DNA of 64,000 nucleotides from an uncultured Roseburia sp. (GTDB taxonomy: Bacteria > Bacillota > Clostridia > Lachnospirales > Lachnospiraceae). This document shows, piece by piece, positions 8,541 through 17,015 of the stretch; positions within the stretch are counted from its first letter, which is position 1; every line of letters begins with the position of its first letter. The position numbers were made by a program, and so were the translations under genes. The stretch is taken from assembly GCA_946002055.1 (NCBI GenBank), contig CAMFYL010000006.1, positions 1 to 64,000 of the forward strand. The letters run 5' to 3'. Below the pieces are notes generated by a model. The model saw only the letters and a program-made list of their open reading frames with translations. It was not told the DNA's origin and made no database searches.

Positions 8541-8586
8541 ATATAAGTGCAATTGTAACTTGGACTTATATTGTGGAGGTAAATAT

Positions 8587-8946
8587 ATGCAAGGTCAAAT
8601 GGAAACCAAATTAGGAAAAATTGTGATTGATTCTGATGTCATTGCAACCTATGCAGGCTCTGTTGCAGTGGAATGCTTCGGTATTGTAGGTATGGCCGCT
8701 GTCAATATGAAGGACGGTTTGGTTAAGCTTTTGAAAAAGGATTATTTAAATCACGGCATTGCCGTAGATGTAGATGAGAATAATGAAATTACATTGGATT
8801 TTCATGTGATTGTCTCATATGGCGTTAGCATCGCCACTGTTTCAGACAACTTGATGGACACCGTAAAATATAAAGTAGAAGCCTTTACCGGTATGAAAAT
8901 TAAGAGTATGAATATCTTCGTTGAAGGCGTTCGAGTGATTGACTAA
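8587..8946 (+). CDS. Asp23/Gls24 family envelope stress protein (YloU-like)
   Basis: Asp23/Gls24 proteins are small, abundant Firmicutes proteins linked to cell-envelope homeostasis; YloU is the copy found beside the DAK kinase gene. The 119-residue protein has the family core GKIVIDSDVIATYAGSVAV, then FHVIVSYGVSIATV, and ends KIKSMNIFVEGVRVID. I set the start at ATG 8587, with TGGAGGT at 8575-8581; the frame is open further upstream to an ATG at 8530, but that ATG falls inside the -10 region. It is followed 14 bases later by fakA. Confidence 0.9.
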   Translation: MQGQMETKLGKIVIDSDVIATYAGSVAVECFGIVGMAAVNMKDGLVKLLKKDYLNHGIAVDVDENNEITLDFHVIVSYGVSIATVSDNLMDTVKYKVEAFTGMKIKSMNIFVEGVRVID

Positions 8947-8960
8947 GGGGGACATATAAA

Positions 8961-10637
8961 GTGGAAATCAATACAATTAATGCGTCTCAGTTATCAAAGA
9001 TGTTTCTTGCAGGCGCTAAGAACTTAGAGTCAAAGAAAGAATGGATTAACGAATTAAACGTATTCCCTGTACCGGATGGTGATACAGGTACCAATATGAC
9101 CATGACTATTATGTCAGCGGCAAAAGAAGTTAGTGCACTTAACAATCCGGATATGAAGACATTGGCTAAGGCTATCTCATCCGGTTCCCTTCGCGGAGCC
9201 CGTGGTAACTCCGGTGTTATTTTATCCCAGTTACTTCGTGGATTTACCAAGGTGATTTCTGATGTAAATGAAATTGATGTAGATATTTTATGTGAAGCCA
9301 TTCAACGTGCCGTTGAGACAGCGTACAAGGCTGTTATGAAGCCAAAGGAGGGAACCATCCTTACCGTGGCAAGAGGGGCAGCTGACAAGGCTTTGGAACT
9401 GGTAGAGACAACAGATGACCTTATATTCTTTGTAGATGAAGTGATCAAAGAAGCGGATCGCGTTCTTTCCAGAACTCCTGATATGCTTCCTGTATTAAAG
9501 CAGGCTGGTGTTGTGGATTCCGGCGGACAAGGTTTGATGCAGGTGCTAAAAGGGGCACAGGATGCCTTGCTGGGCAAAGAAATTGACTATACCATTGAGG
9601 ATGTTCCTGCCGCAGGATCCGGCGTAATCAAGATTTCGGCAGAGACAGAGCAGGAGATCAAATTCGGTTATTGTACAGAGTTTATTATTGTTTTGAATCA
9701 GCCACTTACAAGCAAGCAGGAGCAGGAATACAAGGCTTATTTAGAGTCTATTGGTGATTCTATCGTGGTTGTTGCGGATGATGAAATCGTTAAGACCCAT
9801 GTACATACCAATGATCCGGGTTTGGCTATCCAGACAGCGTTGACACATGGTTCTTTAAGTAGAATTAAGGTTGATAATATGCGTGAGGAGCATCAGGAAA
9901 GATTGATTAAGGATGCTGAGAAGCAGGCGGCTCTTCAAGCGCAGGAGGCAGAGGATAAGCAGGAAGTAACCATTGAGAAAGACATGGGATTTGTTGCCGT
10001 GTCTATTGGTGAGGGCTTAGGACAGATCTTCACAGAACTTGGCGTTGATTATATGATCGAAGGTGGTCAGACCATGAATCCAAGTACCGAGGATGTGCTG
10101 GAGGCTATTATGAAAGTGCCTGCAAAGACGGTCTTTGTTCTTCCAAATAACAAGAACATTATTCTGGCTGCAAATCAGGCTGCAAGCTTGTGTGAGGATA
10201 GAGAAGTTATCGTTCTTCCAACAAAGACAATTCCACAGGGTATCACAGCTCTGATTAACTTTATTCCGGACCAGTCTGTGGAAGAGAATAAAGAGCGTAT
10301 GATGGAAGAAATCAGTATTGTTAAGACAGGACAGGTGACATATGCTGTTCGTGATACTGTGATTGATGATAAGGAAATCACACAAGGCGATTATATGGGT
10401 ATTGGCGATTCCGGTATTCTTTCTGTCAATGCTGATATCACTACAGCTTTCACAGAGATGGTTGAAGCTATGGTGACAGAGGATTCTGCTATTGTAAGTA
10501 TTTATTACGGTGAAGACGTTTCAGAGGAAGATGCTGAAGCCATGGCCGGTGTGATTGAAGAGAAATTCTCCGATCTTGAAGTGGAACTTCAGATGGGTGG
10601 ACAGCCTGTTTATTACTATATCGTTTCTGTAGAGTAG
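8961..10637 (+). CDS. fakA: DAK2-domain fatty acid kinase catalytic subunit FakA (YloV)
   Basis: FakA phosphorylates fatty acids bound to a FakB (DegV-family) partner, feeding acyl-phosphates into phospholipid synthesis. This 558-residue protein has the N-terminal DAK2 kinase domain with the Mg-ATP motif VFPVPDGDTGTNMT (about residues 36-49) and the SLRGARGNSGVILSQ loop, a middle domain with HVHTNDPG-like KTHVHTNDPG, and the C-terminal FakA domain (about 340-558). The start is GTG with a GGGGGA RBS 8 bases upstream. No fakB is in this window. The position between Asp23 and recG matches yloU-yloV-recG conservation in Firmicutes. Confidence 0.92.
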   Translation: MEINTINASQLSKMFLAGAKNLESKKEWINELNVFPVPDGDTGTNMTMTIMSAAKEVSALNNPDMKTLAKAISSGSLRGARGNSGVILSQLLRGFTKVISDVNEIDVDILCEAIQRAVETAYKAVMKPKEGTILTVARGAADKALELVETTDDLIFFVDEVIKEADRVLSRTPDMLPVLKQAGVVDSGGQGLMQVLKGAQDALLGKEIDYTIEDVPAAGSGVIKISAETEQEIKFGYCTEFIIVLNQPLTSKQEQEYKAYLESIGDSIVVVADDEIVKTHVHTNDPGLAIQTALTHGSLSRIKVDNMREEHQERLIKDAEKQAALQAQEAEDKQEVTIEKDMGFVAVSIGEGLGQIFTELGVDYMIEGGQTMNPSTEDVLEAIMKVPAKTVFVLPNNKNIILAANQAASLCEDREVIVLPTKTIPQGITALINFIPDQSVEENKERMMEEISIVKTGQVTYAVRDTVIDDKEITQGDYMGIGDSGILSVNADITTAFTEMVEAMVTEDSAIVSIYYGEDVSEEDAEAMAGVIEEKFSDLEVELQMGGQPVYYYIVSVE

Positions 10638-10644
10638 GGGGCAT

Positions 10645-12693
10645 ATGAAACTTACAGATTCCTTGCGCCAGGTGAAAGGCGTAGGCGAAAAAACTGAAAA
10701 TTTATTTCAAAAGTTAGGAGTATACACCGTAGGTGATATACTCCTTCATTTTCCCCGGGCATATGAAGATTACCCGGATTTTTGTGATAATCCGGAAAAG
10801 GAAGTGGGAAATCCGGTGGCTTTTGTGGGGCGGCTGAAGACGCCGGCCTTTATGCGAAAAGGTAAGCGTATGGATGTGACAACGGCAACGGCATTTTGCG
10901 GTGATTGTGCTATTTCGTGCGTTTGGTTTCGCATGCCATATTTGGCAAAACAACTTCTTGTGGGGGAACCTATCGTTTTTTATGGAGTTTTGCAACGGGA
11001 GGGGCATTGCCTAAAGATGGAGCAGCCTGCATGTATGACTGTGGAAAAGTATCAGTCATTGCAGAAGTCATTTCAACCGGTATATCCTTTGACAAAGGGA
11101 CTAAACAATGCGGCTGTTCGAAAGGTGCTTCACAGTGTGTTTGATGAAATTGGTACCCAAGAGGATCATTTGTTGCCGATGGATGTATGTATGCGGGAGC
11201 ATTTTCCCAGTTATATGCGCTCTCTTTATATGCTTCATTTTCCAAATGACTTTGAAGAGCTGACGGTTGGACGAAAGAGACTTGTTTATCAGGAGTTCTT
11301 TTATTATATCTTGCATGGTTGTATGCAGGAGGCAAAAGAGGGAAGCATCCCGAATCCCTGGAAATTTTCTGACACCCATCTGGTGGATGATGTGATGAAA
11401 AAACTGCCATTTCAACTGACGAAGGGGCAGATGGATACATTACGTCAGATTCAAAAAGATTTGAGAGGTCCTTGGGTTACGCAACGGCTAATTCAGGGTG
11501 ATGTGGGATCCGGAAAGACCATTGTGGCATTTCTTGCTATGCTTGATGTGATTGCTGCGGGATATCAGGCAGCGATTATGGCACCAACGGAGGTTTTGGC
11601 AAGACAGCATTTTACATCCTTTCAAAAAATGTGTGATGATTTTCATATTTCATATCCGGTGGTATGCCTCACCGGCTCTATGAGTGCCAAGGAGAGAAGA
11701 GAAGCGTATGCTTGTATTGAGGATTATCCGCAAGCTTTTATTGTGGGCACACACGCATTGATTCAAGATAAAGTGAATTATCATAAACTTGCTCTTGTCA
11801 TTACAGATGAGCAACACCGCTTTGGTGTAAAGCAGCGTGAGCAATTTGCAGGAAAGGGTGAACAGCCCCATATGCTTGTGATGAGTGCAACACCAATTCC
11901 AAGAACCCTTTCCATGATTCTTTACAATAATATGCAGATTTCTGCCATCAAGGATATGCCGGCAAATCGTCTGCCGATAAAAACTTGCGTCATCAAGGAA
12001 AACTTGCGAAAAAAAGCATACGAAATGATTGCGGAACAAGTCCGCGAAGGACATCAGGCTTATATTATTTGTCCCTTGGTGGAAGCCAGCGATAAGACGG
12101 AGGCAGAAAACGTCACAGATTATGTGGAAAAACTTCGAGCTGCATTTGGTGGCACGATCACAGTGGGCATGCTGCACGGCAAGATGCCGGCTAATCAAAA
12201 AAATCAGATTATGGATGCTTTTGAGACAGGAGAAATCTCTGTATTAGTTTCTACAACAGTTGTTGAAGTTGGGGTCAACATACCGAATGCTACGGTGATG
12301 ATGATTGAAAATGCCAATCGATTTGGTTTGGCCCAGCTGCATCAGCTGCGCGGTCGCGTTGGACGCGGCAAGTGGCAGTCATATTGCATTTTGATGGATC
12401 AAGGGAAGGGCGACAAGATTACAGAACGTCTGGAAGTCATGAACAAATCCAATGATGGTTTTTATATAGCGGCTGAAGACTTGCGACTTCGTGGCCCGGG
12501 TGATTTTTTTGGTATTCGTCAAAGTGGTGAACTAAACTTCCGCATTGCAGATATCATTGGCGACGCTGATATCTTAAAGCAGGCTTCTACAGATGTTCAT
12601 ACCTTTCTGGAAGACGAACAAAATCTATCAAATTATCCGGAAATCAAAGAGCATATGGCACGCTTTGAAGAGGAAAACAGAATTGTTTTATAA
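10645..12693 (+). CDS. recG: ATP-dependent DNA helicase RecG
   Basis: RecG remodels stalled replication forks and Holliday junctions. The 682-residue protein is full length: an N-terminal wedge/OB region (GVGEKTENLFQKLGV, about residues 12-26; TVGDILLHFPRAYED), then the helicase core with Walker A GDVGSGKT (about 284-291), DEQH box (about 389-392), the SATPIPRT motif III, and motif VI QLRGRVGRG (about 569-577), and the C-terminal LRLRGPGDFFG TRG segment. It begins 7 bases after the fakA stop with GGGGG as RBS. A perfect stem-loop terminator shared with the convergent SASP gene follows. Confidence 0.97.
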   Translation: MKLTDSLRQVKGVGEKTENLFQKLGVYTVGDILLHFPRAYEDYPDFCDNPEKEVGNPVAFVGRLKTPAFMRKGKRMDVTTATAFCGDCAISCVWFRMPYLAKQLLVGEPIVFYGVLQREGHCLKMEQPACMTVEKYQSLQKSFQPVYPLTKGLNNAAVRKVLHSVFDEIGTQEDHLLPMDVCMREHFPSYMRSLYMLHFPNDFEELTVGRKRLVYQEFFYYILHGCMQEAKEGSIPNPWKFSDTHLVDDVMKKLPFQLTKGQMDTLRQIQKDLRGPWVTQRLIQGDVGSGKTIVAFLAMLDVIAAGYQAAIMAPTEVLARQHFTSFQKMCDDFHISYPVVCLTGSMSAKERREAYACIEDYPQAFIVGTHALIQDKVNYHKLALVITDEQHRFGVKQREQFAGKGEQPHMLVMSATPIPRTLSMILYNNMQISAIKDMPANRLPIKTCVIKENLRKKAYEMIAEQVREGHQAYIICPLVEASDKTEAENVTDYVEKLRAAFGGTITVGMLHGKMPANQKNQIMDAFETGEISVLVSTTVVEVGVNIPNATVMMIENANRFGLAQLHQLRGRVGRGKWQSYCILMDQGKGDKITERLEVMNKSNDGFYIAAEDLRLRGPGDFFGIRQSGELNFRIADIIGDADILKQASTDVHTFLEDEQNLSNYPEIKEHMARFEEENRIVL

Positions 12694-12706
12694 CAGAATT
12701 ATGTAA

Positions 12707-12757
12707 AAACAGCCTTATCAAATCGGCTTGACCGGTGAGAGATAAGGCTGTTTCTGT
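12707..12757. terminator. Bidirectional terminator between recG and the SASP gene
   Basis: Perfect 13-bp stem: arm AAACAGCCTTATC (12707-12719) and arm GATAAGGCTGTTT (12741-12753), with a 21-base loop that can fold further (CGG/CCG). T-rich tails lie on both outer sides (TTTCTGTTTC on plus, GTTTTTAC on minus), so it can serve both convergent genes. Confidence 0.85.
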
Positions 12758-12768
12758 TTCAGGTGTTA

Positions 12769-12972
12769 TTAAATTTTTTCTTTTTGTGTTTCAATCATTT
12801 GGTTTACCATATATTCCCCTACAGATGGCTTGTTATGATAGGAATCCCCTTTGGATCGAAGTGAAGCTGCCTCAGTGTGAATTTCATGGGCAAGTTCATA
12901 CTTGAATCTGGCTAACGCATCTTTTGCTGCAGGAGTTCTGGCTGATGTTTTTGATTCCTTTTTCTTTGCCAT
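12769..12972 (-). CDS. Alpha/beta-type small acid-soluble spore protein
   Basis: Alpha/beta SASPs coat forespore DNA, shift it toward A-form, protect it from UV, and are degraded at germination by protease GPR. The 67-residue protein has a lysine-rich start, then AAKDALARFKYELAHEI, which matches the first conserved SASP block including the GPR cleavage region (KYELAHEI), and SVGEYMVNQMIE, which matches the second block (usually VGGxMxKxMI). It is slightly divergent: Glu replaces the second Gly of VGG. GGAGGT lies 6-9 bases before the ATG. A TATACTA element at 13007-13013 (minus strand) resembles a sigma-F/G -10 (CATACTA), but I see no good -35 partner. Confidence 0.75.
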   Translation of the reverse strand: MAKKKESKTSARTPAAKDALARFKYELAHEIHTEAASLRSKGDSYHNKPSVGEYMVNQMIETQKEKI

Positions 12973-12981
12973 AAAACCTCC

Positions 12982-13003
12982 ATGTACCGATTTTATGGTA
13001 CAT
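12982..13003. repeat. Inverted repeat in the 5' leader of the SASP gene
   Basis: Arms ATGTACC (12982-12988) and GGTACAT (12997-13003) flank an 8-base AT-rich loop. It lies just upstream of the SASP RBS and downstream of the putative -10, so it would form a hairpin in the leader or serve as an operator. The role is not known. Confidence 0.5.
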
Positions 13004-13066
13004 CAATAGTATATGTGCAGCACTTAATTTTAACCTAGTACATATTACATAAAATGTATGTATTTG

Positions 13067-14812
13067 TTACTGGGCCAGTGTCACCTTTTTTGTGGACGGC
13101 GTTGCCATCATGGAGAAGTTGGTGTAGTAAATTACAAATCCGGGAGCGCTATGATTTGGTTTTTTTACATTTTTCTTTTGTAAATAATCAATTTCAACCT
13201 TGTCGTTGTCCCGACCGCTGGAATAATAAGCTGCAAGGGCAGCGGCTGTTTCAAATGTTTCGTCAGGTAATTCTTGTCCTTCGGATTTTACAATCACATG
13301 GGAACCTGGGATTCCCTTGGTGTGAAACCACCAGTCATTTCCCGTGGCGATTTTAAAGGTGAGTTCATCATTCTGGTAGTTGTTTTTTCCTACATACATA
13401 TGAAAACCGTTGTTGTCAATAAAATGGAGGGGCTTGCTTTTTTCGGTCTTTGTTTTCTTTTTGTTGTGGTGTTTTTTGATAAAGCCAAAATCCTGCAATT
13501 CCTCTTTGATGGCATTTAAATCCGCTTCATTTTCTGCGATATCTAAGGCGGTAGCAATAGATTCCAAATGCATAATTTCATTTTCGGTTTCAACCACATG
13601 CTGGGACAGAGCTTCACTGGTTCGCTTAAGCTTTGCATACTTGTCAAAGTATTTGTTAGCATTTTCCATAGCTGATAGTGTGTTATCAAGAGGAATGGTA
13701 AGTTGTTCATTGGTGTAATAGTTCACAACCGTTATTTCTTTGTCGCCGGGTGCCGCCTGATAACCGTATGTGTGCAGCATTTCGCCGTAAATGCGGTATT
13801 TATCCTTTTTTTCTGTATCTTCCAATTGCTTTTTTTGTAGTTGATATTTCTTGCGATCTCTCTCCAGATGAATGCTGATAATTTTGCGCAGGTCAACGGA
13901 TTTCTGACGAATGTTTGTATATTTGTTCTTTTGAGCATAATAAGCAACCAAAAGCTCTGACATAGCCTCAAAGGTCTGAGATGGATTGTTTTCATAAATA
14001 TGCAGAGATAATGGAGAAAACTCTATGGGCGCCATCGATTCATCTCTGTAGTAAATAGTATTTGCAAAATGACCCTTTGTTATTTCGTCCATAAATAGTT
14101 CAAATCCCTGATAAAGTTTGTCCTGTTGGGATTCTGTAAAGGATGCGCATGCCCCGTCGGCGTCTAAACCACAGCGATATGCCAGCTCAACACCCATAAC
14201 CGGAGAAAATCCAACAAGAGAGGTGTAGATTGCTTTTCCAAGACCCATTGGTTTTGCAAAAATAGTGCTTATAAATTCTTGGCGGGAAATGTTGCAAGGA
14301 TCTAGTTTGCCCTCCTGAGTTGGGATGAAATAATTGCGTCCCGGCAGTACTTCTCTTACGGAACTCACCTGAGCAGACACGTGCTTGATACTGTCCATGA
14401 TGATATTGTTGCTGTCACAGAATATAATATTGCTATGTTTTCCCATCAACTCAACATACAGATATTTCACAGCCGGATCACCCAGTTCGTCCAAATGTTC
14501 AATGGTAAAACAGATTACTCGTTCCAGGGATGGCTGAGTGATTGCTGTTATACGACCATTTGCAATATGCTTGCGCAATAACATACAAAAGTTTGGAGCC
14601 GTTAAGGGGCTGGTCTTGTTTTCCTCTGTCATATACAAAAACGGAAGAGAGGCATTGGCAGAAATCAAAAGGCGATTTGCGCCGGAAACACCTTTGAAGG
14701 TAAATAGCAGTTCTTCTTTTTCCGGTTGTGCTATTTTGCTGATTCGTTGTCCCAATATTGTTTTATTTAATTCCTGTACAAGACAGTTTGTTGTAATACC
14801 ATCAAAAGCCAT
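13067..14812 (-). CDS. rqcH: Ribosome quality control protein RqcH (Rqc2 homologue, NFACT family)
   Basis: RqcH binds obstructed 50S-peptidyl-tRNA complexes and recruits tRNA-Ala to add C-terminal alanine tails that mark the nascent chain for degradation; older names are FbpA/fibronectin-binding protein. The 581-residue protein has the NFACT-N domain (MAFDGITTNCLVQELN at the start; GQRISKIAQPEKEE), a long coiled coil (about 270-430), and the NFACT-R domain near the C-terminus with TGNDWWFHTKGIPGSHVIVK. I set the start at ATG 14812, where AGGAGA sits 6 bases upstream; the longer frame from 14830 begins before this RBS. It diverges from yicC. The terminal strand runs toward the SASP gene with no strong terminator between. 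Confidence 0.92.
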   Translation of the reverse strand: MAFDGITTNCLVQELNKTILGQRISKIAQPEKEELLFTFKGVSGANRLLISANASLPFLYMTEENKTSPLTAPNFCMLLRKHIANGRITAITQPSLERVICFTIEHLDELGDPAVKYLYVELMGKHSNIIFCDSNNIIMDSIKHVSAQVSSVREVLPGRNYFIPTQEGKLDPCNISRQEFISTIFAKPMGLGKAIYTSLVGFSPVMGVELAYRCGLDADGACASFTESQQDKLYQGFELFMDEITKGHFANTIYYRDESMAPIEFSPLSLHIYENNPSQTFEAMSELLVAYYAQKNKYTNIRQKSVDLRKIISIHLERDRKKYQLQKKQLEDTEKKDKYRIYGEMLHTYGYQAAPGDKEITVVNYYTNEQLTIPLDNTLSAMENANKYFDKYAKLKRTSEALSQHVVETENEIMHLESIATALDIAENEADLNAIKEELQDFGFIKKHHNKKKTKTEKSKPLHFIDNNGFHMYVGKNNYQNDELTFKIATGNDWWFHTKGIPGSHVIVKSEGQELPDETFETAAALAAYYSSGRDNDKVEIDYLQKKNVKKPNHSAPGFVIYYTNFSMMATPSTKKVTLAQ

Positions 14813-14889
14813 TATCATTCTCCTGATCATCTTTATATTATGCTACTTGAAACATTATAAAGCATAATGGGGAAAAAATATAGAATTGT

Positions 14890-14918
14890 TTGACCTTTTA
14901 AGGATGTTTTAATATAAT
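14890..14918 (+). promoter_or_regulatory. Predicted sigma-A promoter of the yicC-coaD operon
   Basis: TTGACC (14890-14895) and TATAAT (14913-14918) with a 17-base spacer, close to consensus, about 60 bases before the yicC ATG. No strong promoter is seen between the following genes. Confidence 0.8.
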
Positions 14919-14979
14919 ATATGTATCTATGCGTAGGTGTTTGTATTCTTGCCTGCCATATAAAGAGGAGACCAGTGTT

Positions 14980-15858
14980 ATGGTGAGAAGTATGACTGGA
15001 TTCGGTCGCGGTGAGGCCGGTGATGCATCCAGAAAAATTATCGTAGAAATGAAATCTGTAAACCACAGATATTTGGATTTGAATATCAAATTGCCAAAGA
15101 AATTAAATCCCTTTGAAGTTGATATTCGAAATTATCTAAAATCACAGATTGTCCGCGGAAAGGTTGATGTATACATAACGCTTGAGACCAGTGCAGACGA
15201 AGAGTATGTTTTGAAATATAATTCCAAACTTGCCGGTATGTATGTAGAAAATCTCAAGGCTATGTCTGAAGAGTTTGGATTGGACTATGACTTAAAAGCA
15301 ACACATCTGTCTCGTTATCCGGATGTTCTTGAGATGGAAGAAGCACAGGCTGATGAAGAAGAATTGAAAGAACTTTTGATGGAAGCGTTGTCCATAGCCA
15401 CAACCCAGTTTAGCGATAATCGCATAAAAGAAGGACAGCGTCTGCAAGTTGATTTACTTGCCAAAATGGATGAGATGTCCGGTTATGTTGACGTGTTGGA
15501 AGCGCGCTCCCCACAGATTGTTGAAGAGTTTTCCAGCCGACTTAAGGCAAAGGTGAAGGATCTGATTGAGGATGGTCACATAGATGAGAACCGTATTGCC
15601 GCAGAGATTGTTTTGTATGCGGATAAGGTATGTATTGACGAGGAGATGGTTCGTCTGAGATCTCATGTAGAGGAGACCAAACAGGTATTGTCAAAGGATC
15701 ATGAGGTGGGACGAAAGCTTGATTTTATTGCCCAAGAGATGAATCGGGAAGCAAACACCATCCTTTCAAAATCTACAGATGTAGAGATTGCCGGCGTTGG
15801 TATCTCATTAAAAACCTTAATTGAAAAAGTTAGAGAGCAAATTCAGAATTTAGAGTAG
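14980..15858 (+). CDS. yicC: YicC family endoribonuclease
   Basis: YicC-family proteins are ring-forming endoribonucleases that act in RNA decay. The 292-residue protein has the N-terminal YicC domain (MVRSMTGFGRGEA, then VNHRYLDLNIKLPK, about residues 1-155) and the C-terminal DUF1732 domain ending in AGVGISLKTLIEKVREQIQN. The start is ATG 14980, with AGAGGAG 9 bases upstream; the frame is open further 5' but without an RBS. It is the first gene of the operon yicC-remA-gmk-rpoZ, an order kept widely in Firmicutes. Confidence 0.93.
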   Translation: MVRSMTGFGRGEAGDASRKIIVEMKSVNHRYLDLNIKLPKKLNPFEVDIRNYLKSQIVRGKVDVYITLETSADEEYVLKYNSKLAGMYVENLKAMSEEFGLDYDLKATHLSRYPDVLEMEEAQADEEELKELLMEALSIATTQFSDNRIKEGQRLQVDLLAKMDEMSGYVDVLEARSPQIVEEFSSRLKAKVKDLIEDGHIDENRIAAEIVLYADKVCIDEEMVRLRSHVEETKQVLSKDHEVGRKLDFIAQEMNREANTILSKSTDVEIAGVGISLKTLIEKVREQIQNLE

Positions 15859-15864
15859 GACATT

Positions 15865-16131
15865 ATGGCATTTATCAATATAGGATTTGGAAATATTATC
15901 AATACGGACAAGGTGGTATCGATTATTACCCCCGATTCCGCACCTGCCAAGCGATTGATACAAAAGGGAAAGGAAGATGGCAATCTGATTGACGCTACAC
16001 AGGGTCGACGTACCAGAGGTGTTATTATTACAGATAGTCATATTGTATTATCTTCACTTCTTCCTGACACCATCGCCAGCAGAACAAAAAACGCATACAC
16101 AGATAAGGAGGATGAAAATCACAATGGATAA
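15865..16131 (+). CDS. remA: Extracellular matrix regulatory protein RemA (DUF370)
   Basis: In Bacillus, RemA is a DNA-binding octamer that activates matrix and osmoprotection genes; in Clostridia the gene is conserved between yicC and gmk, with unknown targets. The 88 residues contain the whole family sequence: [29 protein letters not shown], the basic loop [15 protein letters not shown] and the end ASRTK. The RBS is weak (AGTAGGA). The last 8 bases overlap the start of gmk. Confidence 0.93.
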   Translation: MAFINIGFGNIINTDKVVSIITPDSAPAKRLIQKGKEDGNLIDATQGRRTRGVIITDSHIVLSSLLPDTIASRTKNAYTDKEDENHNG

Positions 16132-16756
16132 AAAGGGACTGATCGTTGTGCTTTCCGGTTTTTCAGGCGCAGGCAAAGGAACCATTATGAAACATTTGCT
16201 TCAAGCATACCCCGGAGAATTTCATCTCTCAATTTCAGCAACCACAAGAGCTCCCAGACAGGGAGAAGAGGATGGCAGAGAGTATTTCTTTCGCACAAGA
16301 GAAGAGTTTGATACCATGATTGAGAATCATGAACTGTTGGAGTATGCCACATTTAACGGCAACTCCTATGGAACACCACGCTCCTATGTTGAGCAGCTTG
16401 TAAATGAGGGTAAGGATGTCATTCTGGAGATTGAAATTCAGGGTGCCTTACAAGTGAAGAAGATTTATCCGGAAGCATTGTTACTTTTTGTTATGCCACC
16501 CACAGCCGATGATTTGAAGGATCGTTTGGTTGGCAGAGGTACAGAAACAGAAGATGTCATTGCTCAGAGGCTGGCTATTTCGGCTAAGGAATCTCAGTTT
16601 ATGACAGGATATGATTATCTTGTGGTCAATGATGATTTGGAGCAAAGCGTTTTAAATGTGCATTCTATTATTTCTAGCGAACATTTTAAAACAGCTAGAA
16701 ATGTGGAAACTATAAATACAATTCAGAATGAATTAAAGAAGTTTGAAAGGAGATAG
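16124..16756 (+). CDS. gmk: Guanylate kinase
   Basis: Guanylate kinase converts GMP to GDP with ATP. The 210-residue protein has the P-loop [10 protein letters not shown] (about residues 10-19), the GMP-binding segment [10 protein letters not shown]-like [28 protein letters not shown], and [14 protein letters not shown]. The ATG at 16124 lies 12 bases after AAGGAGG (16105-16111), slightly long; an ATG at 16112 directly abuts the RBS and is less likely, and the open frame extends much further upstream inside remA. The end overlaps the longest frame of rpoZ, but not its chosen start. Confidence 0.95.
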   Translation: MDKKGLIVVLSGFSGAGKGTIMKHLLQAYPGEFHLSISATTRAPRQGEEDGREYFFRTREEFDTMIENHELLEYATFNGNSYGTPRSYVEQLVNEGKDVILEIEIQGALQVKKIYPEALLLFVMPPTADDLKDRLVGRGTETEDVIAQRLAISAKESQFMTGYDYLVVNDDLEQSVLNVHSIISSEHFKTARNVETINTIQNELKKFERR

Positions 16757-16760
16757 GAGT

Positions 16761-17015
16761 ATGTTACATCCATCTTATGTAGAATTAATGAAAGTTGTAA
16801 ATGACAATGTAGAAATCGGTGAAGAGCCGGTAGTTAACAGCCGTTACAGTATTGTATGTGCCACTGCAAAAAGAGCTCGTCAAATCATTGACGGTTCTGA
16901 GCCAATGGTTGGTTCCGATAAGGGTGAGAAGCCACTTTCCATTGCAGTTAAGGAATTGTTTGACGGTGATTTGAAAATTTTATCTGAGGATGAAGAAGTA
17001 GAAGAGGAAGCATAA
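16761..17015 (+). CDS. rpoZ: DNA-directed RNA polymerase omega subunit
   Basis: Omega binds the beta' subunit and helps assemble RNA polymerase. The 84-residue protein starts MLHPSYVELM and has the omega core SRYSIVCATAKRARQI, KPLSIAVKEL and an acidic tail EDEEVEEEA. ATG 16761 is chosen, with AAAGGAG about 8 bases upstream; six extra in-frame codons to 16743 would put the start inside gmk. The TAA overlaps the rimO ATG (TAATG). Confidence 0.95.
   Translation: MLHPSYVELMKVVNDNVEIGEEPVVNSRYSIVCATAKRARQIIDGSEPMVGSDKGEKPLSIAVKELFDGDLKILSEDEEVEEEA

Noticed and set aside
11650-12198. 182-residue minus-strand reading frame inside recG
   Set aside because: It lies wholly within the RecG helicase core, has no RBS, and its composition is that of an antisense shadow.
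12684-12712. Possible dif-like site: TTATGTAAA near the recG stop with a partly inverted left arm
   Set aside because: Only about 8 of 11 arm positions agree, it overlaps the recG stop and the terminator arm, and it is far from the recombinase gene; short AT-rich matches of this kind are expected by chance.
13067-14812. Fibronectin-binding adhesin (older FbpA name)
   Set aside because: The protein has no signal peptide or wall anchor, and its NFACT-N and NFACT-R domains fit the ribosome quality control factor RqcH.
14835-14866. Minus-strand promoter for rqcH with TATAAT in the rqcH/yicC gap
   Set aside because: A TATAAT is present, but no acceptable -35 hexamer lies 16-18 bases upstream, so it was not listed as a feature.
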